Source of the DNA: a virus
DNA: 55,049 nt
Virus record (IMG/VR): IMGVR_UViG_3300035180_000125
Span: 1 to 55,049 of that record
Strand: one strand, 5' to 3'
The notes beneath the pieces are model-generated. The model did no database searches, was not told the origin of the DNA, and was given only the letters and a program-made list of their open reading frames with translations. Positions 13,805 to 22,259 of the stretch are shown here, piece after piece. The position numbers and the translations under genes are program-made. Positions within the stretch are counted from its first letter, which is position 1; every line of letters starts with the position of its first letter.

Positions 13805-16190
13805 CATCGAAGCCAATGGGCTTCTTGACCACACGACAATTGACTACTTGGCAAGCCCGTTCAAGCTTAAGCCGACGTTCATGGTGTGGTGTCTAGTTGT
13901 ACAAGACATCGACTCTGGCGCTGTCTACAGGTTCGTAGGGGACGAAGTTCGTACAGAGTTTCCGCGCCTGCTAGCAAAGATGACGACGATCGTCGGCCAC
14001 AACATCATCGACTACGACCTTTTGGTGCTGAAGTTGTGGCTTGGCATTGATTACGAAATAGGCGAGCAGTGCTATATAAATGGCAACCCTGTTGAAATCA
14101 TCGACTCCCTTGTTTTGTCAAAGGTGTTGAACCCTGATAGGTATGGCGGTCACTCGCTTGACGAGTGGGGTAAGCGACTCGGGCTTGATAAGATTGATTG
14201 GCGAGCTAAAGCTGTAGAGCTTGGCCTCATTCAATACAACTCGCCGAAGGGAGCTGAGTTCGCACAGTATCACCCAGAAATGCTGGTGTACAATGAACGC
14301 GACGTTGCAGTGAACGTTAAGCTCTACTTCAACCTTGTCGATGAAATGGGTAGCTGGAACTGGCAAGGTCCGTTTGTGCTTGAGCAGATGACGCGGGATA
14401 TCGTCACTCGGCAATCGCACAGGGGTTTCTGGTTCAATGCTGAACTTGCTGAAGCAAATGTCCGAGAGCTTGATGCTAAGATGGAAGAAATACGGCTGCT
14501 AGTTGAGCCGCTGCTTCCGCCTAAGCCAATGGGTCTGACAAAACTGAAAGGTTACATTCCACCGAAGATTCAGTTCAAGAAGAATGGTGAACCGTCAGCC
14601 GTCGTTCTTAAATGGATTGAACGTCACGAAGGCTCCATTTTGGAAGAATCTGGGCACTGGTGGTACAAGGTCTACGACAAGCATGGCAAAATGCCGATGC
14701 CTGCCGACGAAGCTGTGATGACGCATGAGCCTGCCACTGTCAAGGATACCACGCACATCAAAGGGTGGCTTGTAGAGCTGGGCTGGCGTCCGACGCAATA
14801 CAAGGAACGTGACCTGACCTGTGATAGTAAGAAGAAGAAGCTGACGCCAGAGAAGTTCGCTGACACTGTTGAGCGGTACGTTGAGCAGACGCTTTCAAGC
14901 CCGTTCAAACGTGACCGTTGTAGTGAGCTAGACGTTCCTGCTTCGCGGCTTCGGGATAAGCTGCTTAAGCACGACCTGAAGCGCCCGCTGAAGGTGTACA
15001 CCAATCCGACTATCACCGTTGGAATGGAGAAGGAAATTGACCCGGCGTTGTTGGAGCTGGCAGACCAGTTTCCGCACGCAAAGCTTGTCTCTGAGTACCT
15101 GACATATGCCCACAGGCGTAACAGTATTCTCGGCGGAGGTTTTGATCCTGACGACTTGGACGATGACGATGAGTTCGCTGGAAAGGGTTTTATGGCCGCT
15201 GGACGCATTGCAGAAGACGGACGTATCCAGACACCTGCCGACTCGTGCGGGGCTGGTACAAGCCGTTTTAAGCACCGTCTCGTGGCTAACATCCCGCGTG
15301 TGACCAACCTGTATGGCAAGAATATGCGGGCGCTTTTCGGAGTAGACAAGGATGACGGGTTTCTTCAACTTGGTTACGACTTTGATTCGCTCGAAGCGAA
15401 GATCGAAGCCCACTACGTATACCGCTACGCGGGTGGGCCTGAGTACGGAGTTTCACTCACGGCTGAGAAGCCGAATGACTGCCATAGCGTGCTCGCGCGC
15501 CAGATCACGGGAATTCTCGGACGTGAGTTTCCTCGATCAACTGCGAAGAACGTCAAGTACGGGTGCAGTTACAATGCTCAGCCAGCGCGTGTGGCTAAAA
15601 CGGTGGGCTGCGATTTGGATACAGGTCAGATCATCTTCGATGCGTTCTGGGAGCAGGCAAGCCCTCTGAAGGAGCTGAAAGAGAAGATGCAAAAATACTG
15701 GGAAGGTCCGGGCCAGAAGAAGTTCCTTATGGGCATTGACAACCGAAAGTTGCCGATCCGCACAAAGGGGAACGTCATCAATACGGCATTCCAGTCGGCT
15801 GGCGTCATCTGTGCCAAGCGTGCGATGGTCATCCATGAAAAAATGTTGAAAGATGAGGGCCTGTGGGTTGACTTTTTCCGTGATGACTGGAAGAATAAGG
15901 TCTTCTGCCAGCAACTGATTGCCTACCACGACGAAGCTCAGCTAGAGGTTCGTCGGAGCATGGTGGCATGGAAGAAGTTCGGCAGCGAGGCCGAGTGCAA
16001 GGCATTTAAGAGCGAAGACGGTAAGGTCTGGAGCGACCCAGTTCACAATGACAAGGGGTGGTTCCGTGGCTACTGTAGAGCTGGCGAACTTGCAACAATC
16101 GCTGTGCGAGAGGCTGGACAATACTACAAACTTAACGTAGAATTGTCTGCTGGGTACATGCTAGGCACCGACTGGGCTAGCTGCCACTAA
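13788..16190 (+). CDS. Family A DNA polymerase with proofreading exonuclease (T7-like)
   Basis: An 800-residue replicative polymerase. The 3'-5' exonuclease motifs are FDIEANG (about 5-11), VGHNIIDYD (about 64-72) and YNERDV (about 167). The polymerase motifs are A, GYDFDSLEAKIEAH (about 529), B, RSTAKNVKYGCSYN (about 583) and C, AYHDEAQ (about 712). There is no 5'-3' exonuclease domain; that activity is supplied by the separate gene at 23142, as in T7. ATG 13788 follows AAAAGGAGAAGG. It acts with the primase-helicase and the SSB-like protein. A tRNA gene starts 6 bp after its stop. Confidence 0.96.
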   Translation: MRGVFDIEANGLLDHTTIDYLASPFKLKPTFMVWCLVVQDIDSGAVYRFVGDEVRTEFPRLLAKMTTIVGHNIIDYDLLVLKLWLGIDYEIGEQCYINGNPVEIIDSLVLSKVLNPDRYGGHSLDEWGKRLGLDKIDWRAKAVELGLIQYNSPKGAEFAQYHPEMLVYNERDVAVNVKLYFNLVDEMGSWNWQGPFVLEQMTRDIVTRQSHRGFWFNAELAEANVRELDAKMEEIRLLVEPLLPPKPMGLTKLKGYIPPKIQFKKNGEPSAVVLKWIERHEGSILEESGHWWYKVYDKHGKMPMPADEAVMTHEPATVKDTTHIKGWLVELGWRPTQYKERDLTCDSKKKKLTPEKFADTVERYVEQTLSSPFKRDRCSELDVPASRLRDKLLKHDLKRPLKVYTNPTITVGMEKEIDPALLELADQFPHAKLVSEYLTYAHRRNSILGGGFDPDDLDDDDEFAGKGFMAAGRIAEDGRIQTPADSCGAGTSRFKHRLVANIPRVTNLYGKNMRALFGVDKDDGFLQLGYDFDSLEAKIEAHYVYRYAGGPEYGVSLTAEKPNDCHSVLARQITGILGREFPRSTAKNVKYGCSYNAQPARVAKTVGCDLDTGQIIFDAFWEQASPLKELKEKMQKYWEGPGQKKFLMGIDNRKLPIRTKGNVINTAFQSAGVICAKRAMVIHEKMLKDEGLWVDFFRDDWKNKVFCQQLIAYHDEAQLEVRRSMVAWKKFGSEAECKAFKSEDGKVWSDPVHNDKGWFRGYCRAGELATIAVREAGQYYKLNVELSAGYMLGTDWASCH

Positions 16191-16196
16191 AACTGC

Positions 16197-16272
16197 GCGT
16201 CTGTAGCTCAAAGGATAGAGCAAGAGTGTTCTAGGCTACGGGTTGTGGGTTCGAGTCCTACCAGACGCGCCA
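16197..16272 (+). tRNA. tRNA, anticodon TCT (Arg) with an imperfect anticodon stem
   Basis: A 76-nt cloverleaf with encoded CCA. The acceptor stem GCGTCTG/CAGACGC is perfect, the D stem GCTC/GAGC is perfect with an 8-nt loop, and the T stem GTGGG/CCTAC with loop TTCGAGT is good. The anticodon arm is AGAGT-GTTCTAG-GCTAC: by position the anticodon is TCT (16230-16232, reading AGA), but only three of five stem pairs form. The arm also contains CTA one base along, so a suppressor reading cannot be fully excluded. It would supply rare Arg codons. Confidence 0.8.
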
Positions 16273-16288
16273 ATCTCAACAATGAGAA
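16273..16288. promoter_or_regulatory. Near-match of the TTCTCA-N4-TGAGAA palindrome
   Basis: ATCTCA-ACAA-TGAGAA, one mismatch from the motif, immediately after the tRNA and 12 bp before the GTG at 16300. Confidence 0.4.
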
Positions 16289-16299
16289 AAGGAGAAAGA

Positions 16300-16590
16300 G
16301 TGAATAACGTTCATACCGAGCTGACTGCCCGCTTCGAGGCTTTCGATTCTGAAAATCCTCAAGTCTATGACCTGTTCAAACAGTTCAGTTTCGAGCTGAT
16401 TGCCACTGGCAAGAAGAAGAGCAGCGCATGGCTGATTGCAAACCGCCTCCGCTGGGAGACTGCAATCAAGACGACTGGCGACGACTTCAAAATCAGCAAC
16501 GACTTCATCGCGCTGTATGCTCGAAAGTTCATGCGGAACTACCCCATCTATCGAGGCTTCTTTGTCACGAAGCCGATGAAGCGGGCTTGA
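16300..16590 (+). CDS. Conserved phage hypothetical protein (96 aa)
   Basis: GTG 16300 is 5 bp after AAAGGAGA; an ATG at 16282 in the same frame lacks a ribosome-binding site. The product (FEAFDSENPQVYDLFKQFSF, later SAWLIANRLRWETAIKTTGD, then ISNDFIALYARKFM) matches a small family frequent in phages of proteobacteria. Its function is unknown; it is helical and has no catalytic motif. Confidence 0.7.
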   Translation: MNNVHTELTARFEAFDSENPQVYDLFKQFSFELIATGKKKSSAWLIANRLRWETAIKTTGDDFKISNDFIALYARKFMRNYPIYRGFFVTKPMKRA

Positions 16591-16910
16591 GCAAGAAGCT
16601 TGCCAAGGCAGGTGCTAGGGACTACGAAAAGCTTGTCGCTGCCTGCCTTACCTCGTTGCTATCTGGTGAAAAAGATGTTAACATCGCTTTCTCTGCTTGG
16701 ATGAGGTTTCCAAGAGACTTTCCAAAAGGGGTCATGAGTAGCAGCGACGGAGCAATTCAAGTCCGTCGCATCAAAGCACTGAAACTGCTTGCGTGGCTTA
16801 GAGAAAGAGGCTACACTGATATAACTTCTGAGCATATTAGAGTGCAACAGATTCAGTTCACAACGTTTGAGAAGGAGATTGTAAATGGGATTTTGGGACA
16901 AGAGCCGTGA
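16587..16910 (+). CDS. Hypothetical protein (107 aa)
   Basis: A TTG at 16587 overlapping the preceding TGA is the most likely start, since the frame is coding-like from there (SKKLAKAGARDYEKLVAACL, later FSAWMRFPRDFPKGVMSSSD). It ends 26 bp inside the next gene, in another frame. No family is recognised. Confidence 0.5.
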   Translation: MSKKLAKAGARDYEKLVAACLTSLLSGEKDVNIAFSAWMRFPRDFPKGVMSSSDGAIQVRRIKALKLLAWLRERGYTDITSEHIRVQQIQFTTFEKEIVNGILGQEP

Positions 16911-17244
16911 CTTCAGCGACCTTAGTGGTAAGGTCATCAAGGAAATCGAAGTTCAAGGCGATGACAAGATCGTCTTCTACGCTGAAGATGGTAAGACCTA
17001 CGAAATGTACCACGATCAAGACTGCTGCGAGCACGTCTGCATTGAGTCTATTGTCGGCGATCTTGCTGGCCTGATCGACTCGCCAATTCTTGTGGCTTAA
17101 GAGGAGTCGCAGGATGCTCCGAGTATCGAGTACGGTACGTGGACGTTCTACAAGTTGGCAACCCGCCACGGCTACGTCGATATCCGCTGGCACGGCAGCA
17201 GCAACGGGTACCACAGTGAAGGTGTCAGCTTCTACGAGGTGTAA
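16885..17244 (+). pseudogene. DUF7448-like protein interrupted by in-frame TAA
   Basis: ATG 16885 follows GAGAAGGAG. The first part carries the family pattern YEMYHDQDCCEHVCIESIVG and LAGLIDSPILVA, then TAA (17098-17100). The conserved C-terminal part follows in the same frame ([20 protein letters not shown], then [15 protein letters not shown]) to TAA 17242-17244. Because the end is as conserved as the start, the interruption looks recent or bypassed. The function of the family is unknown. The next gene starts 4 bp later in the same frame. Confidence 0.6.
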
Positions 17245-17247
17245 CTC

Positions 17248-18033
17248 ATGCTTTCTGCAAAGAGTGTGACGGGGTTGGAAACCCCTGTTAAAGTGTGGAA
17301 GTTCCCGTGCGGAGAAGTAGGTGTCAAGATCGAAACTGGCTTTACGCACGGGGAAGTTGAGATTACACTCCTGTGGGAAGGAAATGACGACCTTCTAGCC
17401 CTTGGGCAACTGGTTGATGCGCTTCGACACAACGACGTGCAACACATCGCGCTGAACATTCCGTACTTTCCATACTCGCGCCAAGACCACCGTTGCAACC
17501 AAGGAGAGGGCTATGCCCTTAAGATGGTTGCAGCCTACATCAACAGCTTGAACTTCTCAAGCGTCTACACAATGGACGCCCACAGCTACGTTCTTGAAGC
17601 AGTCGTCAACAACCTTGTTGTGACAGAACAGGCTGAGTGTGCGTGGAGCCTGCCAAGTTTCGATATCTTTGTTGCACCTGACGCTGGTGCAAGTAAGAAG
17701 ATTTTCAAGCTGACTTCAAACCGGCCTGAATCGAAAGTGCTTGTCGCAGACAAGAAGCGAGACTATACTGGGAAGATCGTTGACACTACTGTGTATGGTG
17801 GCGAAGAAATCACTGGAAAGACAGTATGTGTTGTCGATGACCTGTGCGATGGCGGTGTGACGTTTATTGAGCTTGCAAAAGTGCTGAAGAAGCACAAGCC
17901 AAAGACGATGGCACTATACGTTACACACGGATTTTTCACGAAAGGTGCTGAAGTTCTAACACAGTTTTACGATACAATCTACGTCTCGAACCTGATGAGC
18001 AACGCGGCGAAGCCGCACGTAAAGGAGATTTGA
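17248..18033 (+). CDS. PRPP-synthetase-like enzyme, probable ADP-ribose pyrophosphate synthetase (NARP1 Adps)
   Basis: A 261-residue protein of the ribose-phosphate pyrophosphokinase fold. It shows the ATP-binding YFPYSRQDHR (about 72-81) and a phosphoribosyl loop VVDDLCDGGVTF (about 194-205), where the usual sequence is DDxxDTGGT. It is shorter than bacterial Prs (about 310). It is followed directly by an NAMPT-like gene with no NMN adenylyltransferase nearby, the arrangement of the phage NARP1 pathway. There Adps puts pyrophosphate on ADP-ribose and Namat adds nicotinamide to regenerate NAD+. Ordinary PRPP synthesis is the alternative. GAGG 8 bp upstream supports ATG 17248. Confidence 0.8.
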   Translation: MLSAKSVTGLETPVKVWKFPCGEVGVKIETGFTHGEVEITLLWEGNDDLLALGQLVDALRHNDVQHIALNIPYFPYSRQDHRCNQGEGYALKMVAAYINSLNFSSVYTMDAHSYVLEAVVNNLVVTEQAECAWSLPSFDIFVAPDAGASKKIFKLTSNRPESKVLVADKKRDYTGKIVDTTVYGGEEITGKTVCVVDDLCDGGVTFIELAKVLKKHKPKTMALYVTHGFFTKGAEVLTQFYDTIYVSNLMSNAAKPHVKEI

Positions 18034-18034
18034 T

Positions 18035-19648
18035 TTGAAGAGCTTCCCCCTGACCCAAGCCGATTTCTACAAGCTGTCGCACAAGAAGTTCATGGTCGAT
18101 GGCGCGACAAAGATTTACGCCAACTTCACTGCCCGCAGCGGTAAGTACGCCAAGTGGGCCGACGACAAGAAGCGCGTTGTCTTTGCCGGCCTGCAACACT
18201 TCATCAAGGAATTCTTGATCGAAGAATGGAACCGCGAATTCTTCAACAAACCGAAGGCTGAAGTCATCGCCAAGTTCAAGCGCCGTGTTGAAACCTCGCT
18301 AGGAGTCGGCGCAGTAAGCATGGCTCACTTCGAGGCCCTGCACGACCTGGGCTACCTGCCGCTGAAGATCAAGGCCCTGCCTGAAGGCTCGAAAGTCCCG
18401 TTCAAGGTGCCGCTGCTGACCATCGTCAACACTGATGAAGACTTTGCATGGTTGGTCACGTATATCGAGACAGTGCTTTCGACTGAGCTGTGGGCAACCA
18501 CGACGGCTGCAACGACTGCGTACCAGTTCCTGACGCTGTGCAACAGCTTTGCAGACCAAACTGTTGGCAATCGCAACCACGTCATGTTCCAGTGTCACGA
18601 CTTCTCTGCCCGTGGCGTTATCGGCCGCAATGGCGGCGCGCTGACGGGTCTGGGCCACCTGATGTCGTTCAGCGGTACTGACACGGTTGCAGCAATCGAC
18701 CTCGTTGAAGATTACTACAACGTCGATGCAAGCAAGTATTTCATTGCTGCGTCTGTGCCTGCAAGCGAACACAGCGTTACGTCGCTGGGCAGCAGCGTGC
18801 TTGGTGAATTTGACACAATCAAGAGCTGGGTCACTGAAGCGTACCCGACTGGCATCGTCTCTGTCGTTTCAGACACCTATGACTACTGGCGAGTTCTTAC
18901 CGAGTTCCTGCCGGCGATGAAGGATGACATCGAAGCTCGAAAGCCAAACGAACTCGGACTCGCAAAGGTTGTTGTGCGGCCTGACAGTGGCGACCCTGCC
19001 CACGTTATTGCGGGCTACCGCCCTGATGAGTATTACGTCGAAAACATCAAGTTTCCAGGGGAGTACGCTATCGGAGAGGTAAAATACAAGACTGTTTACA
19101 CGTGCCGGCTGACCGGAAAAGAGTTGACAGAGAACGAAGTCAAGGGTAGTATTGAGCTTCTGTGGGAGACGTTTGGCGGAACGGTCAACAAGTTTGGCTA
19201 CCGCGAACTCGCTCCGTGCATTGGCTTGATCTACGGCGACAGCATCACCTTGGAACGCGCTGATGACATCTTCCGACGACTGCAACAACGTGGCTTCGCA
19301 AGCAACAATGTCGTATTCGGTGTGGGGTCTTACACATACCAGATGGCGAGTCGTGATACACTCGGCATGGCAGTAAAAGCCACAGCAGCAGTGGTTGACG
19401 GACAGCTCAAGGAGCTTTTCAAAGACCCTGCAACGGATGATGGCACCAAGAAGTCTGCTCGCGGTCTGATGCGAGTTGAACTGATCGACGGCGAGTACGT
19501 TATGTTCGACCGCCAATCGGAAGAGCAAGAGGCCGCTGGCGAGCTTCGCACTGCCTTTGAAGATGGTGCTCTGCTGATCGACGAAACGTTTGAAGTCATT
19601 CGAGCACGAGTTCAAGACATCGTGCTTGAAGAAGACGCAACCAACTAA
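18035..19648 (+). CDS. nadV: Nicotinamide phosphoribosyltransferase-like (NARP1 Namat or NadV)
   Basis: A 537-residue NAMPT-family enzyme with a TTG start 7 bp after AAAGGAG, overlapping the upstream Shine-Dalgarno/stop region, so the pair is co-translated. The catalytic His block is SVPASEHSV (His near 245; human His247) and VRPDSGDP (about 313) is the phosphoribosyl-binding block. In NARP1 the homologue joins nicotinamide to ADP-ribose pyrophosphate and forms NAD+ in one step; in plain salvage it makes NMN from PRPP. The adjacent Prs-like partner favours NARP1. Either way it counters NAD+ loss, for example from Thoeris, DSR or Sir2-type defence. Confidence 0.9.
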   Translation: MKSFPLTQADFYKLSHKKFMVDGATKIYANFTARSGKYAKWADDKKRVVFAGLQHFIKEFLIEEWNREFFNKPKAEVIAKFKRRVETSLGVGAVSMAHFEALHDLGYLPLKIKALPEGSKVPFKVPLLTIVNTDEDFAWLVTYIETVLSTELWATTTAATTAYQFLTLCNSFADQTVGNRNHVMFQCHDFSARGVIGRNGGALTGLGHLMSFSGTDTVAAIDLVEDYYNVDASKYFIAASVPASEHSVTSLGSSVLGEFDTIKSWVTEAYPTGIVSVVSDTYDYWRVLTEFLPAMKDDIEARKPNELGLAKVVVRPDSGDPAHVIAGYRPDEYYVENIKFPGEYAIGEVKYKTVYTCRLTGKELTENEVKGSIELLWETFGGTVNKFGYRELAPCIGLIYGDSITLERADDIFRRLQQRGFASNNVVFGVGSYTYQMASRDTLGMAVKATAAVVDGQLKELFKDPATDDGTKKSARGLMRVELIDGEYVMFDRQSEEQEAAGELRTAFEDGALLIDETFEVIRARVQDIVLEEDATN

Positions 19649-19655
19649 GGAAACT

Positions 19656-19908
19656 ATGGTAAACTCCGCACTTGCTTTCACTTCGTCATTCCTGTTTTTC
19701 GCGCTCAAGTCGTGGCAACAGTTTAATGTAGTCCACAAGAAATACTGGTGGATTCTGCCGACAAGTATGGCGATGGCGCTGTGTGAAGTTTACGTAGTTG
19801 CTACGGTGGCTAAAATGGCTGGGCGTTATCGCCCTTGTCATTGGTTTCGGAGCGGGACTTGGATCAATGCTTGCAACATGGTTGCATAGCAAGTTAATGG
19901 AGAAATGA
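19656..19908 (+). pseudogene. Small multi-pass membrane protein, frameshifted
   Basis: ATG 19656 follows AAGGAAAC. Hydrophobic segments SALAFTSSFLFFAL and WWILPTSMAMALCEVYVVAT are in the first frame. A third, GVIALVIGFGAGLGSMLATW, follows one frame over and leads to WLHSKLMEK and TGA 19906-19908. Removing one A from the AAAA at 19812-19815 restores VATVAKWLGVIAL and an 83-residue three-helix protein. It sits between the NAD+ genes and dNMP kinase; its role is unknown. Confidence 0.6.
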
Positions 19909-20528
19909 GAGCAATGATTGTTGAATCCCCGTCGGTTATGCCGCAACTCGGTTTTGGAGAACTTTACAAGACCTCATTTTTCGACCCACCTAAGCCGAAG
20001 ATCATCGGCTTGTCTGGCAAGGCTCGCAGCGGGAAAGATACAGCCGCTGGAATGCTGAAGACTGCATTCAACGCAAAAACAGTTGCGTTCGCCGACCCAA
20101 TTCGAGACGCTATGCGCGTGCTATTCGACTTCAATGAAGAGCACTTCAATGGCAGTTTGAAAGAAGTTGTCGTGCCGTGGATTGGAAAGTCTCCGCGCCA
20201 ACTGATGCAGACGCTCGGAACAGAGTGGGGCCGCAACATCGTCAACAACGATATCTGGCGAATCCTAGCAGCCCGAAAGATCGAACAAATCACTGAAGAC
20301 TCCAACCATGCAGTCGTCACAGATGTGCGGTTTGAGAACGAAGCTAAAATGATTCGCTCAATGGGTGGCCGAGTATGGCACATCGTCCGAGACAGCATTC
20401 CTACCGTCAGCGCACACGCCAGTGAGGCTGGTATCGCTTTCCATGACGGCGATGTCATCATCCATAACAACGGCACCCTCAAAGACCTGTTCGACTCGGT
20501 GTGCGATAGCTTCTTAGAGGTAGCATGA
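19905..20528 (+). CDS. Deoxynucleoside monophosphate kinase
   Basis: A 207-residue P-loop kinase. GLSGKARSGKDTAA (about 35-48) is the Walker A, followed by FADPIRDAMRVLFDFNEEHF, LMQTLGTEWGRNIV and VTDVRFENEA, the pattern of phage dNMP kinases (T4 gp1 type). It phosphorylates dNMPs to dNDPs and feeds dTTP synthesis after ThyX. The start is ATG 19905 or 19914; the former overlaps the previous stop. Confidence 0.9.
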   Translation: MRAMIVESPSVMPQLGFGELYKTSFFDPPKPKIIGLSGKARSGKDTAAGMLKTAFNAKTVAFADPIRDAMRVLFDFNEEHFNGSLKEVVVPWIGKSPRQLMQTLGTEWGRNIVNNDIWRILAARKIEQITEDSNHAVVTDVRFENEAKMIRSMGGRVWHIVRDSIPTVSAHASEAGIAFHDGDVIIHNNGTLKDLFDSVCDSFLEVA

Positions 20529-20760
20529 AAAACCAATCGTCCAGTACGAGAGCATGTACTTCTTTGGGTTCTCTGATCCAATCGGCCACTCAGTATTAGT
20601 CGTTCCTGTGGACCATCCTGGGCACGACGGGCGCGTGACAAACACCAAACTCGCAACAACGTCAGCCGTGCAGTCTTACGACGAAACGACTGGAATTTTC
20701 GAGACGAAAAACACTGTTTATGTGCCGGCTGCGGCACTTGACAAGAAAGGCAAAGCGTAA
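20525..20760 (+). pseudogene. Hypothetical protein, frameshifted near its start
   Basis: ATG 20525 overlaps the kinase stop (ATGA), but its frame stops after 24 codons. The coding frame (KPIVQYESMYFFGFSDPIGH onward to TAA 20758) is one base off. A sixth A in the AAAAA at 20528-20532 would give MKKPIVQYES and 78 residues. An internal ATG at 20554 could start a shorter product. Beta-rich; no family recognised. Confidence 0.5.
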
Positions 20761-20764
20761 TACA

Positions 20765-21109
20765 ATGGCGGACTCAAACATCGCAGCACAGCGAGTGACT
20801 GAACTGTCGCTGCGAATGGCACATCAAGTGACCGACGAGAACACAATCTCTGAAGTGTTCAATGCTCTTGGGCAGACCGTTGTAGCGTTTGTAATCGACT
20901 ACCTTGTCGCAAACGACAAACCTCTCAACAACGAAACAGTTGTTGGCGAACTTAACAAGTTCTGTGCCCTGGCTTCAATGCAAGCTGGTTTCATTCTGAG
21001 CAAGTCTGAAATTCACCATCTGCATCGCCGAATACCAAAATTCTCAAGCTTGAGAACAATCAAAGGAGAAACTAATGCTGAACACCCTCTTCCCCACCAA
21101 GACCGTTGA
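20765..21109 (+). CDS. Hypothetical helical protein (114 aa)
   Basis: ATG 20765, 4 bp after the preceding stop. The body (NIAAQRVTELSLRMAHQVTD, later NKFCALASMQAGFILSKSEI) is helical. The last 30 residues run over a palindrome (21041-21056), the next ribosome-binding site and the next start, and look non-coding, so the real end may be earlier. No family is assigned. Confidence 0.55.
   Translation: MADSNIAAQRVTELSLRMAHQVTDENTISEVFNALGQTVVAFVIDYLVANDKPLNNETVVGELNKFCALASMQAGFILSKSEIHHLHRRIPKFSSLRTIKGETNAEHPLPHQDR
21041..21056. promoter_or_regulatory. Palindrome TTCTCA-AGCT-TGAGAA
   Basis: A perfect copy of the recurrent motif, here a continuous 16-bp palindrome. It lies 18 bp before ATG 21075 and just upstream of its AAAGGAG. 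Confidence 0.65.
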
Positions 21110-21296
21110 CTCTGTCCTGTCCGCCTTCAACAAGGTTCTGTCTGACCTACAAGAAGTTGCAGCAGCAAACGAAGCTGAAGTGACGAAGCAACGACAAGTC
21201 ATCCTGGATGCTCAAGCTAGTCAGCGCGCCGCCGAAGATCAAATCTCCCGCGCAAACGCCGCTGCCGACAAGATCAATGCCCTGCTGGGCAACTAA
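21075..21296 (+). CDS. Small coiled-coil protein (73 aa)
   Basis: ATG 21075 follows AAAGGAG at 7 bp. The sequence FNKVLSDLQEVAAANEAEVT, then a Gln/Ala-rich helix, predicts one long coiled coil. It precedes the SSB-like gene, so it is probably made with replication proteins; the function is unknown. Confidence 0.65.
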   Translation: MLNTLFPTKTVDSVLSAFNKVLSDLQEVAAANEAEVTKQRQVILDAQASQRAAEDQISRANAAADKINALLGN

Positions 21297-21361
21297 TTTG
21301 CCGCAAGGCGAATAACTAGAGCAAAAACGCTCAACTAACCTACCTTTAGAAAGGAAACACA

Positions 21362-22258
21362 ATGGCTTTCAAACCTGCAAATGCTTCGCGTACCTCTGGC
21401 GGCAACTTCGAGCCGAGCAACTTCCCGACTCCGCGTGCTGGTAGTCGTAAGGCCCGAGTCTCGCTGATCGTTGATATGGGCGTCCAGAACCGCGAGCCAT
21501 TTGAAGACCAGAACACCAAGGAAATGAAAGAACAGAAGCCCTGCCAACAGGTTGCTGTGTTTGCCGACCTAGTTGCGGACACCGTGGACTACGGTGGCTC
21601 GATTGGCAAGCAACACTACCGCCTGCTTCTGAACAAGAGCTTCCAAGGCAATGTGCAAGGTATCAACTTTGTCGCTACACCGCCGAAGGATGCCAAGGGC
21701 AACCTGATTCAAGGCAAGCCGTGGGGCTTACACCCTGCAAACCTCCTGACCAAGATTGCGAAGGCTGTCGGTCGCCCGGATGTCATCGAGTCGATGGACG
21801 CTGAAGAGCTGATGGGCCTGCCTTTCATGGCTCAAGTCGAAGTCAAGGAAACTGAAGACAAGAACGGCAAGAAGGACAAGGAAGGAAACGTTCTGGTCTA
21901 CAAGAACGTCAACTTCAAGGGTGCTGCTGAAGTGCCTGAAGATGATGACGGCAACCCGCTGCCAGTGGCTGAGCTTAACAACCCGGCTCTGTGCATCACG
22001 TTTGACAACGCTCGCAAGGAAGACATCAAGTGGATTCGTGCAAGCCTTATCAAGCAAATCAAGCTGGCGAACAACTACGCTGGCTCGGCGATGAAGAAGG
22101 CCATCGAAGCTTTTGAAGCTGAAAATGCTCAAGGCGGAGATGAAGGCGAAGACGAAGCGCCGGCCCAGAAGCCTGCTGCAAAGGCTCCTGCGAAGAAGAC
22201 GGCTGCAAAGCCGAAGCCGGTGCCTCAAGACGACGCTGACGACGATGTGCCGTTCTGA
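21362..22258 (+). CDS. Single-stranded DNA-binding protein-like
   Basis: A 298-residue protein with a Gly/Ser/Arg-rich N-terminus, a beta-rich core (VAVFADLVADTVDYGGSIGK, then HYRLLLNKSFQGN) and a flexible Ala/Lys/Pro linker. The acidic tip DDADDDVPF, ending in Pro-Phe, is typical of bacterial and phage SSB tails that recruit partners. It would coat single strands at the fork. It is larger than bacterial SSB (about 170) and its OB fold is inferred, not seen as a motif. ATG 21362 follows GAAAGGAAAC. Confidence 0.75.
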   Translation: MAFKPANASRTSGGNFEPSNFPTPRAGSRKARVSLIVDMGVQNREPFEDQNTKEMKEQKPCQQVAVFADLVADTVDYGGSIGKQHYRLLLNKSFQGNVQGINFVATPPKDAKGNLIQGKPWGLHPANLLTKIAKAVGRPDVIESMDAEELMGLPFMAQVEVKETEDKNGKKDKEGNVLVYKNVNFKGAAEVPEDDDGNPLPVAELNNPALCITFDNARKEDIKWIRASLIKQIKLANNYAGSAMKKAIEAFEAENAQGGDEGEDEAPAQKPAAKAPAKKTAAKPKPVPQDDADDDVPF

Positions 22259-22259
22259 T

